DNA from: JBBRCE01 sp038205115 | GTDB lineage: Bacteria; Planctomycetota; Planctomycetia; Pirellulales; JBBRCE01 | Reading direction: 5' to 3' | Length of the DNA: 29,508 bases | Assembly: GCA_038205115.1 (NCBI GenBank) | Contig: JBBRCE010000062.1 | Coordinates: 1-29,508, forward strand | Shown here: piece after piece, positions 1-7,395 of the stretch | Position numbering within the stretch: the first letter of the stretch is position 1 | How the letters are laid out: each line of letters starts with the position of its first letter | Notes under the pieces: generated by a model | Seen by the model: only the letters and a program-made list of their open reading frames with translations | Database searches by the model: none | Told to the model about the DNA's origin: nothing | Made by a program: the position numbers and the translations under genes

Positions 1-64
1 CGACACCAAACTTGCCGGCGCAACCTTGGGCGTAGACATCGCTCACTCCTTGATTCGGTTTCAT
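1..64 (-). CDS. 5' end of a gene clipped by the left edge, product unknown
   Basis: A minus-strand reading frame starts with ATG at 64 and stays open to the left edge, giving only 21 residues (begins MKPNQGVSDVYAQG). A strong Shine-Dalgarno-like GGAGAGGAG lies seven bases upstream of this ATG, which is unusual here because most neighbours have weak sites. A second ATG in another frame at 39 (begins MSTPKVAPASLVS) also has GGAG at good spacing, so the true frame is undecided. The gene diverges from the heparinase-like gene to its right. Too little protein is visible to name a family. Confidence 0.45.
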   Translation of the reverse strand, partial: MKPNQGVSDVYAQGCAGKFGV

Positions 65-403
65 GGGGGAACTCCTCTCCGTGACTCCCAGCAGTCTACC
101 CACACCCCGCAGATTGCGCCAGTCAATTTTGCCACACCCAAAAGTGCAGTTCGGGCCGTGAAGCACCGCGTTTGCGGCGAGGACGGGCGAAAGTTCGCGG
201 CGATTCCGCGGCGGATTTTGGGCTGCCTTCGCGCCGGCTACGTATAGAATTCACAACGAACGGTGGAGTTTATGCAACGCTGGCGGCGCACGACTGGGCC
301 GGAAGTCGGCGAAATGGCTGTAAAAGCGATATTTGAGCCATTGGCTCGCCATTCGCTTTAAGCTCGTCCGGCTCGTTGCCCGCTAACTCGTCACGGAATC
401 CCC
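65..403. other. Intergenic region between divergent genes
   Basis: This stretch separates the clipped minus-strand gene from the heparinase-like gene. No convincing protein is seen; the 73-codon frame at 26-247 overlaps the clipped gene and resembles nothing. It should hold the promoters for both directions. A TATAGAAT sequence at 243-250 could be a -10 box, but no good -35 partner is visible. A tiny frame at 272-361 and a nested hairpin at 323-359 lie just before the heparinase-like gene. Confidence 0.5.
323..359 (+). promoter_or_regulatory. Nested stem-loop in the leader of the heparinase-like gene
   Basis: The outer arms AAAGCGA (323-329) and TCGCTTT (353-359) pair perfectly, and the inner arms GAGCC (335-339) and GGCTC (343-347) pair perfectly around a three-base loop. 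The two helices are separated by a symmetric 5/5 internal loop. The structure ends 44 bases before the ATG at 404. It has no T tract, so it is not a classical intrinsic terminator; it may be a leader structure. Function is inferred only from shape and position. Confidence 0.35.
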
Positions 404-2098
404 ATGCCACGACTGATGCGAATGCTGAATACGGTTCGCTATCTCCGGCCGGGACAAGTGCTGGGCCGCGTGTGGCGAAACTATTCGATGCCTCGGCCCG
501 AACTTCAGCCTGCGCCCCGCTTGCGTGCCAAGGTCAACGGTTGGACGACCAGCGTGAGTCGCCAAGGCCGCTGGAACGGACCGACGCAGTTTTCGTTTGC
601 CGGCCAATCGCTGCCGGTCGCAACGCCCGCCGCCTGGACCGATGGCTCGCAGGCCGACGCCTTATGGCTGTATAACTTACATTACTTTGACGATCTGGCA
701 GCCAGCGGCGCAGGCAGCCAACTTTCGGCCGACCAGTGTCAGCAACTCGTGCAGCGCTGGATTGCCGAAAACCCGCCTGGGCAGGGCTGTGGCTGGGACG
801 CTTATCCAACCTCGTTGCGGATCGTCAACTGGATCAAATGGTCGCTGGCAGGCAACCCCTTGTCGGCGGCCGCGCAGCACTCGCTGGCCGTGCAAACGCG
901 CTGGCTGGCCCGCCGCCTGGAATTTCACCTGCTCGGCAACCATCTTTTGGCCAACGCCAAGGCATTGATCTTTGCCGGCCTGCATTTTGATGGACCCGAG
1001 GCCGATGGCTGGTTGACGCGCGGTCTGCAACTCCTTACCGAGCAATTGGCCGAGCAGATTTTGCACGATGGCGGCCATTTCGAACTTAGCCCCATGTACC
1101 ATGCAATTGTGCTGGAAGACTTGCTCGATCTTTCGAATCTGGCGCACGTTTACGCAGGGCAATGCACGCAACTTGCCTCGGCAGACGTCAGCGGTTGGCA
1201 GCCCTTGGTCAACGGCATGCTGCGATGGTTGATGACGATGTCGCATCCGGACGGTCAGATTGCATTTTTCAACGATGCGGCGTTCGGAATTGCCGCCACG
1301 CCAGGCAAATTATGTGACTACGCCCGCCGATTGGATTTTGCCGCGCCGGCCCTGCCAACGGAGGGCATCACGCATTTGGAGTCGTCTGGATATGTGCGAA
1401 TGCAATGCGGTCCGGCGGTGCTGATTGCCGACATTGGGCGCATCGGGCCAGATTATTTGCCAGGGCACGCCCATGCCGACACGCTGACCTTCGAACTGTC
1501 GCTGTTCGGACGGCGGGCGATCGTCAATTCCGGCACGTCGACTTATCACTCACCGGCGGAACGTCAGCGGCAGCGGGGCACGGCGGCACACAACACGGTG
1601 GAAGTTGACGGCCAGGATTCTTCGGAGGTTTGGGCGCAATTTCGCGTCGCCCGCAGGGCCTATCCGCGCGAAATCGATTTGGGCGCCAGCCCCGACGGCA
1701 CGTTGTCGCTGGCATGCAGTCACGATGGCTACCGGCGGTTGCGCGGCAAAGTGCTGCATCGACGCCGCTGGCGGCTTTCGGCCGATCGACTCGTCGTTGC
1801 CGATTCGCTCAGCGGCCAATTGCAACAGGCCGTGGCGCGCCTGCATTTGCATCCCGACGTCGAAGCCAAAGCGGGCGCAACCGCAGATGCCGCGAGCCGC
1901 GAGTTCCGCTTGCCAACCGCCAGCGGGCAACCGGCGCAAATGACGATCGAGCACGACCAAACCGCATACGCGCAGGTGCAAGTGCTTCAAGATCAATGGC
2001 ATCCGGAGTTTGGCGGCGCAATCGGTAATCTGTGCTGGCAATGCGAGTTGCAGCGACCAGCAAACGAAATTCTGGTTCGCTGGCATGGTCCCTCTTAG
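404..2098 (+). CDS. Heparinase II/III-like protein (564 aa)
   Basis: Members of the heparinase II/III-like family are polysaccharide lyases or related proteins with an alpha/alpha toroid followed by a beta-sandwich. Seen here: an N-terminal segment typical of family members in exopolysaccharide loci (YLRPGQVLGRVWRN near residue 14), an aromatic YNLHYFDD stretch near 90, the helical core motif EFHLLGNHLLAN near 172, GGHFELSPMYH near 223, GHAHAD near 353 and AAHNTVEVDG near 392. The His/Tyr-rich positions match those usually considered catalytic or metal-binding in this family. No signal peptide is visible, so the product may act in the cytoplasm or leave by a non-standard route. ATG at 404 is used; starts at 416 and 422 are also possible and no site has a strong ribosome binding site. 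The following WecA-like and GT4 genes suggest a role tied to a surface polysaccharide. Substrate cannot be told from sequence. Confidence 0.85.
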   Translation: MPRLMRMLNTVRYLRPGQVLGRVWRNYSMPRPELQPAPRLRAKVNGWTTSVSRQGRWNGPTQFSFAGQSLPVATPAAWTDGSQADALWLYNLHYFDDLAASGAGSQLSADQCQQLVQRWIAENPPGQGCGWDAYPTSLRIVNWIKWSLAGNPLSAAAQHSLAVQTRWLARRLEFHLLGNHLLANAKALIFAGLHFDGPEADGWLTRGLQLLTEQLAEQILHDGGHFELSPMYHAIVLEDLLDLSNLAHVYAGQCTQLASADVSGWQPLVNGMLRWLMTMSHPDGQIAFFNDAAFGIAATPGKLCDYARRLDFAAPALPTEGITHLESSGYVRMQCGPAVLIADIGRIGPDYLPGHAHADTLTFELSLFGRRAIVNSGTSTYHSPAERQRQRGTAAHNTVEVDGQDSSEVWAQFRVARRAYPREIDLGASPDGTLSLACSHDGYRRLRGKVLHRRRWRLSADRLVVADSLSGQLQQAVARLHLHPDVEAKAGATADAASREFRLPTASGQPAQMTIEHDQTAYAQVQVLQDQWHPEFGGAIGNLCWQCELQRPANEILVRWHGPS

Positions 2099-2130
2099 TA
2101 ATCGAGGGGGGTAAACGAGAGTGTTTTTTC

Positions 2131-2158
2131 TTGACAGTGACGTGATTTCGACTCTAAT
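2131..2158 (+). promoter_or_regulatory. Sigma70-like promoter before the WecA-type gene
   Basis: A perfect TTGACA (2131-2136) and TCTAAT (2153-2158, five of six consensus bases) are separated by 16 bases. The predicted start of transcription falls near 2165, just in front of the ATG at 2167. It lies after the stop codon of the heparinase-like gene, so the glycan-synthesis genes may have their own promoter. If active, a start at 2167 would be almost leaderless, while ATG at 2191 would have a leader of about 26 bases. Confidence 0.6.
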
Positions 2159-2166
2159 GAATTCGG

Positions 2167-3918
2167 ATGCACGATTGGCCTGCACGAACGATGACATCCG
2201 CCATTATTGAAACTTGGGCAGCACGCGTTACTCCGTCTGTTGGTACAGCTTTTGATGCTTCATCCCACCAAGTGGCTCACGTAATGGCTGACTTGCAATT
2301 GTTCGCAAACCAGGTCCAAAATTCGGCCGAACTGCCGATCTGGATTGCGACGTTATTCTATTTGGTCATCACCTCGGCCATGGCCAGTGTGATTCTGACG
2401 CGCTTGATCCGCGATTGGGCACGGCGCATTAATTTTGTCGACCATCCGGACGGACGCCGTAAAGTGCATCGGCAGCCCGTAGCGCTGGGCGGCGGTCTGG
2501 CGATCTTTTTGGCGGCGGCGTTGAGCGTCGGATTGACGGCCATGCTCAGTCAAAGCCGCGAAGACTTTGCCGAAAATTGGACCTGGGTACTGGGCTTGCT
2601 CGGCGCCTGCGCTTGGCTCTGTTTTATCGGCTTACTGGACGATCGCTACCACATTCGCGGTCGGCACAAGTTGGCGGCGCAAGTTGTGGCCACGGTGATT
2701 GTCATCGCCACCGGCGCCAAGTTCGAAGACCTGACGCTGTTTGGTAAAGACCTCGGTTTGCTCGCCTACGTGTTGACGGCATTTTGGCTGATTGGCGCGA
2801 TCAACTCGCTCAATTTGATCGATGGCATGGACGGACTGGCCGGTAGCGTGGGCGTGATTTTTGGCGTGGCGTTTGGCATTTTGGCCATGTACTTTGGAAA
2901 TCCGGCCGCCGCCTGCGTGTCGTTTGCGCTGGCCGGATCGCTGCTCGGTTATCTGCGATTCAACCTGCCGCCGGCCACCATCTACATGGGCGACGCCGGC
3001 AGCATGCTCATTGGCCTGTGCTTGGGCACCGTGGCGTTGAAATGCCATTTCAAAGGTTCCGCCACGATGGCCATGCTGGTGCCGCTGGCGGTCTGGGCCG
3101 TGCCGATCATCGATTCGCTGGCCGCGCTACTGCGCCGCAAACTCACCGGTCGCAGCATTTACGCCACGGATCGCGGCCATCTGCACCATGTGCTGTTGCA
3201 TCGAGGCTATTCGAATAAGCAAGTGCTAGGGCTGATTATCGTCTTCTGTTTGATCACCAATGCAGGCGCGCTGCTGGCCGTGTTTTTGCAGCGCGAATGG
3301 ATCGCGCCCGTGACCGTGGGTTCGCTGGTGATGTTGCTATTGGTGTCGCGCTCGTTTGGCCATGTGGAGGCCAAACTGCTGCACAGTCATATTGCCCAGA
3401 TGGTGGGCCGAGCATCGACCGATCGCAAATCGTTCGAGCACTCGGTGCAGTTGCAGGGCACCCGCGAGTGGAAAACCATCTGGTCGGCGCTGACGGAGTC
3501 GGGCGACCGCTTTGACCTGGCTTACATCAAGCTCAATTTGCATTTGCCGCAAATGCACGAAGGATTCTACGCCTCGTGGAAGCGTAAGTTGGAACACGAG
3601 CCGGAGCATTGCTGGCGGGCCGAGTTGCCGATCTCGCTACAAGGCCAGGTGGTGGGTCGGTTAGAAGTTGCCGGCCTGCCCGACGCTCAATCGGCCAGTT
3701 TGCACATCAGCCAGTTTTTGGATTTTGTCGAGCCGTTCGAAGCTGGCTTGTCGTCGCTGATTATCTCGCAAACGGACAGCGCCGAACCGGCCGAAGCGGC
3801 GCCTTCCGGCAAAGCGCCCGCGGCAACGGTCGCCAGCGATTCGAAAACCACGGGCGGACCGCACGCGGCAGTCAACGTATTGCCGCCGCACAGCGTGCTG
3901 TCCGCAGCCAAAGGTTGA
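2167..3918 (+). CDS. WecA/TagO/MraY-family undecaprenyl-phosphate sugar-1-phosphate transferase with C-terminal extension
   Basis: Enzymes of this family move a sugar-1-phosphate (commonly GlcNAc-1-P) from a UDP-sugar to undecaprenyl phosphate, the first membrane step of surface glycan synthesis. Roughly ten hydrophobic helices fill residues 56 to about 395. Family motifs are intact: GLLDDR (D158, D159), NLIDGMDGL (D219, D222), YMGDAGSM (D276) and the HLHH box (H338, H340, H341) typical of WecA/TagO rather than MraY. About 185 residues after the last helix form a soluble extension not found in ordinary WecA, ending in an Ala/Pro-rich tail. ATG at 2167 gives 583 aa; 2191 and 2284 are alternative starts, and none has a good ribosome binding site. 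It lies between the heparinase-like and GT4 genes. The exact sugar is unknown, so no gene symbol is given. Confidence 0.92.
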   Translation: MHDWPARTMTSAIIETWAARVTPSVGTAFDASSHQVAHVMADLQLFANQVQNSAELPIWIATLFYLVITSAMASVILTRLIRDWARRINFVDHPDGRRKVHRQPVALGGGLAIFLAAALSVGLTAMLSQSREDFAENWTWVLGLLGACAWLCFIGLLDDRYHIRGRHKLAAQVVATVIVIATGAKFEDLTLFGKDLGLLAYVLTAFWLIGAINSLNLIDGMDGLAGSVGVIFGVAFGILAMYFGNPAAACVSFALAGSLLGYLRFNLPPATIYMGDAGSMLIGLCLGTVALKCHFKGSATMAMLVPLAVWAVPIIDSLAALLRRKLTGRSIYATDRGHLHHVLLHRGYSNKQVLGLIIVFCLITNAGALLAVFLQREWIAPVTVGSLVMLLLVSRSFGHVEAKLLHSHIAQMVGRASTDRKSFEHSVQLQGTREWKTIWSALTESGDRFDLAYIKLNLHLPQMHEGFYASWKRKLEHEPEHCWRAELPISLQGQVVGRLEVAGLPDAQSASLHISQFLDFVEPFEAGLSSLIISQTDSAEPAEAAPSGKAPAATVASDSKTTGGPHAAVNVLPPHSVLSAAKG

Positions 3919-4087
3919 CCGCTGCGGGTGCAGTGCCGCTGGCAACTGCCGGTCGAGCGATTGTGCCGCTCGCTGCCCGCCAGCGGTAGCCGTCTGACGC
4001 CGGTTCTGCAAAACTGTTGTCCAACGCAGCGACTCCGCGTCGCTGTCGCTGGTGGTTCTGGTTCACGCACGTTTTTGTTGTCTGCTC

Positions 4088-5320
4088 ATGCGCATCCTGT
4101 TTTTCGCCGACAACTTCAAGCCAGAAACCAACGCGCCCGCCACGCATATCTACGAGCGCTGCAAAATCTGGGTCGCGCAAGGGCATCAGGTGACGGTCAT
4201 CACCTGCGCGCCGAATTTTCCGGAAGGCCGCGTCTACCCCGGTTTCAAAAATCGTTGGCGCAGCGTGGAGACGTTGGACGGCATCCGCGTGGTCCGCGTC
4301 AAAACGTTCATTTCCGCCAACGAAGGCTTCGTGCTGCGGACGCTCGATTTTCTCTCGTACTTTCCGTCGGCCCTGTTCTTCAGTTTTTTCGAAGCTAAGC
4401 CCGACGTCGTGATTGCCAGTTCGCCGCAATTGTTTGTCGCCGTGGCGGGCATCGTTTATGGGATGCTACGACGTGTGCCGCGCGTGTTCGAACTGCGCGA
4501 CTTATGGCCCGCTTCGATTTTGGCCACCACCGGCATGCAGCCCGGATTCGCTTACCGAATGCTGGAGCGACTGGAGCTGTTTTTGTATCGGCATTCCACG
4601 CGCATCGCCTCGCTCACCGAATCGTTTGTGGGCGAACTCACCGCGCGCGGTGTGCCGCGCGACAAGATCGACGTGGTCATCAACGGCGCCAATCTCGATC
4701 TGTTTCAGCCGCAGGCCAGCAAAGATCGAGACATCGAGCGGCAGTTCGGCTTGGAAAATCGATTTGTCGTCGGGTATCTCGGCACGCTCGGTTTGGCGCA
4801 TGGTTTGACCAATGTCCTCGATGCCGCCGCGCTGTTGGGCGATCGGCCGATCACCTTTTTCTTTGTGGGCGGCGGCGCCGATCGGGCCAAATTAGAGGCG
4901 ATGACCGCCGAGCGAAATCTCAACAACGTGATCTTCGCCCCGCGGCAAGAAAAATCGCAAATGCCGCGATTTTGGAGCGTCTGCGATGCCTCGCTGGTCC
5001 ATCTACACAATGCGCCACTGTTTGCCACGGTGATTCCGTCGAAGATTTTCGAAACCATGGCCGTCGGCTTACCGATCGTTTATGTCGGCCCCGCGGGCGA
5101 GGGCTCGCGGATTGTCGCCCGGCATGATGCCGGACTGCTGGTTCCGCCGGCCGATCCGCAAGCGCTGGCCGACGCCGTCTGCCAACTGGTGGCTGATGAG
5201 CAACTGCGGCGTCGACTGGCCGCCAATGCGTTGGCCGCCGCGCCCAACTATTCGCGGCAGCGCCAGGCCGACGATACGCTGGCGGTGCTGCAACGGGCGA
5301 TTGAATCCAAGCTCGCATAG
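4088..5320 (+). CDS. Glycosyltransferase family 4 (WbuB-like), 410 aa
   Basis: This is a GT-B fold retaining glycosyltransferase that would add a sugar from a nucleotide-sugar donor to a growing lipid-linked glycan on the cytoplasmic side. The N-terminus MRILFFADNFKPETNAPA is typical of the WbuB/WcaI branch, including the loop for the acceptor, followed by HIYERCKIWVAQGHQVTVIT. The donor-binding C-terminal domain starts near VVGYLGTLGLAHGL and holds the E-x7-E type segment IPSKIFETMAVGLPIV near residues 315-330. The ATG at 4088 is chosen over 4052 because the family's conserved first strand begins there; the 12 extra residues have no family look. It follows the WecA-like gene by 169 bases in which no gene is seen. 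A partner role in one glycan pathway is likely. Donor and acceptor are unknown. Confidence 0.9.
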   Translation: MRILFFADNFKPETNAPATHIYERCKIWVAQGHQVTVITCAPNFPEGRVYPGFKNRWRSVETLDGIRVVRVKTFISANEGFVLRTLDFLSYFPSALFFSFFEAKPDVVIASSPQLFVAVAGIVYGMLRRVPRVFELRDLWPASILATTGMQPGFAYRMLERLELFLYRHSTRIASLTESFVGELTARGVPRDKIDVVINGANLDLFQPQASKDRDIERQFGLENRFVVGYLGTLGLAHGLTNVLDAAALLGDRPITFFFVGGGADRAKLEAMTAERNLNNVIFAPRQEKSQMPRFWSVCDASLVHLHNAPLFATVIPSKIFETMAVGLPIVYVGPAGEGSRIVARHDAGLLVPPADPQALADAVCQLVADEQLRRRLAANALAAAPNYSRQRQADDTLAVLQRAIESKLA

Positions 5321-5410
5321 CCTTTTGCGCCGCAGCGCGGCATAATGTGGCATCTGGGACGAGCTTACCGTCTCCGCCGAGTTGCATGTTTTGAGAAAGG
5401 AACTGTCGAC

Positions 5411-7138
5411 ATGCTTTGCATTCGCCGATTTTCGTTGTTGTTGGCCTTGGCTTTCCTCTCCGTTTTGACGCTGTCTGCGCGTCCGCTGCTGGCCGCCAAC
5501 GAGGGCCAGGCAGATCTGGACGCCGCCGTCGAAGCGAATCTGAACGTCGACTCGCTGGAAGACATTGAAAAAGTCGTCAAAGGCTGCGAAACCGCTTTGG
5601 AAAAAGGCTTGGATGCCACCAATACCGAGTTCGCCAAAAAGCTGCAAAGCGGCGCGCTGACCCGACGGGCCACTGTCATTGCCAGCGCGCTGTTCAACGC
5701 CCGCAAGCAGGATGTGCGCTGGTTTGAGTTTCGTCGCATGGCGCTCAACGATCTAGAAAAAGCCATCAAGCTCGACGCCAATCAGCCTACCGTGCTGTTG
5801 CTGACCGCGCAACTTGAAGCCGTGGGCGGAGATTTGGACAAAGCCAAAAAAGCGCTCGATGGCACCATCGATCTCGCCAAGGACGATGTGATTACGCATG
5901 CCAAGGCGCTGGTGCTCCGCGCCAAGATCACCGATGACAAAGACAAACAACTGGCCGACTACAACGAAGCGGCCAAACTGGCGCCCGGCGATGCCGATAT
6001 CGTCCGCACGCGTGGGATGTTCTTGCTGCTGCAGGGCAAAACCGAAGAAGCCCTGGTTGATCTGGATGCGGCCTGCAAACTTAAACCGGACCATGCCGAA
6101 ACGCAGGTCGCCCGCGGCCTGACGCAGATGCTGCTCAAACGCTACGACGACTCGATCGCCACGTTTACCAAGGCCATCGAACTGGCGCCGCAAGCGCCGG
6201 TCACGCACATGCATCGCGCCCGCGCCTATGCCGCCAAGAAAGATTGGAAAGCGTCGCTGGTCGATCTGGACGAGGCGATTAATCTTTCCGCGTCGCAGGC
6301 CGATAGTTTATCGCCCATCATGCTGCGGGCCCGCGTCTATCAAGAGATTGGCGAGACCGAAAAAGCCAAAACCGACATCGAAACCGCCTTTCAACCACGA
6401 CCCGAATCCAACGATCCCTCGCAACTGCGGGCGCTGCTGTTCGCCGGCGATGGCGAACTTAAGCACGGCATCGACGACTTGGAATCGCTACGGAAGTTGG
6501 CACCTAAGAATCTCGAACTGCTCATGCAATTGGGCCTGTTGTACATGGCCGACAAACGCAATCAGCAAGGCGTGGACATCTTCACCAAAGTGCTGGCCGA
6601 AGATGGCAAACGCTGGAGCGCGTTTCGAGATCGTGGTGACGGTTACCTCAATCTGGGCAAGCATGCGGAAGCCATCGAAGACCTGACGTCCGCCATGGAG
6701 CTGCAACCGCCCACCAATTCCGACGAACAACTCAAAAAGAGCCGCGCCGGCATCCTCAATAATCTGGCTTGGGTCTTGGCCACGTCGCCCGAAGACAAAC
6801 TGCGCGACGGCAAACGGGCCGTTCAACTAGGCACGCAAGCCTGCGAACTGACCGACTACAAAGCGCCGCACATTCTCAGCACGCTGGCCTCGGCTTACGC
6901 CGAAGCTGGCGATTTTGAAAACGCCATGAAGTGGTCGTCCAAAAGCGTCGAAATCGCCGAAGACTCCGAGATGAAAACCCAGTTGGGCAAAGAACTGGAA
7001 AGCTACAAGAATAAAAAGCCTTGGCGCGAAGCCAAGACGCCCGGCGCCGACGGCAGCGATGACAAGTCGGCTGATCAAAAGCCGACCGACAAGAAAGCCG
7101 ACAATCAGCCGTCCGCGAAATCGCCGGAGACGAAGTAG
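5411..7138 (+). CDS. Exported tetratricopeptide-repeat protein (575 aa)
   Basis: The protein starts with a clear Sec signal peptide (MLCIRRF, a run of Leu/Ala/Phe, then ARPLLA before ANEG), so it should work outside the cytoplasmic membrane. Most of residues 60-520 consist of TPR-like helix pairs with the usual Ala/Gly-Leu-Tyr pattern, for example LDAACKLKPDHAETQVARG and FTKAIELAPQAPVTHMHRA. The tail after about residue 535 is a charged Lys/Asp/Ser/Pro low-complexity stretch. TPR proteins are scaffolds, so no reaction can be stated. ATG at 5411 is preferred over 5345: the signal peptide begins there and AGAAAGGA lies about ten bases upstream. A polysaccharide-assembly role is possible from the neighbours but not shown by sequence. 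Confidence 0.85.
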   Translation: MLCIRRFSLLLALAFLSVLTLSARPLLAANEGQADLDAAVEANLNVDSLEDIEKVVKGCETALEKGLDATNTEFAKKLQSGALTRRATVIASALFNARKQDVRWFEFRRMALNDLEKAIKLDANQPTVLLLTAQLEAVGGDLDKAKKALDGTIDLAKDDVITHAKALVLRAKITDDKDKQLADYNEAAKLAPGDADIVRTRGMFLLLQGKTEEALVDLDAACKLKPDHAETQVARGLTQMLLKRYDDSIATFTKAIELAPQAPVTHMHRARAYAAKKDWKASLVDLDEAINLSASQADSLSPIMLRARVYQEIGETEKAKTDIETAFQPRPESNDPSQLRALLFAGDGELKHGIDDLESLRKLAPKNLELLMQLGLLYMADKRNQQGVDIFTKVLAEDGKRWSAFRDRGDGYLNLGKHAEAIEDLTSAMELQPPTNSDEQLKKSRAGILNNLAWVLATSPEDKLRDGKRAVQLGTQACELTDYKAPHILSTLASAYAEAGDFENAMKWSSKSVEIAEDSEMKTQLGKELESYKNKKPWREAKTPGADGSDDKSADQKPTDKKADNQPSAKSPETK

Positions 7139-7395
7139 GCGAACTGAGGCCTGACGCCGCAACCATTTCCCGCTTCATGTCGGTGCTCTTCACGTCTGCT
7201 TTTCAGTGCCGCAGGTACGGCCGATACCAGGTTAGGCCGATGGCCTAGGTGATCAGCAAATATTCGTAGTGCAAGCCCTTAAGGGGCGGCCTGATTCATT
7301 TGATTGCAGTGGTTTGCCGTGCAGCGCTTTCCGCTGTTTCAAATTACCGGCATCGGCTGTTGCAGAACGGCCTTTGAAACCTACAAAGCCAATTC

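Noticed and set aside
2090..2129. CCCTC/GAGGG hairpin with a T run as terminator of the heparinase-like gene
   Set aside because: The stem has only five pairs, overlaps the stop codon region, and the T run lies 15 bases away.
7214..7247. Small palindromes GGTA-CGGCCGA-TACC and TAGGCC-GAT-GGCCTA between the TPR gene and argS
   Set aside because: Stems are short, no T tract follows, and nothing links them to either gene.
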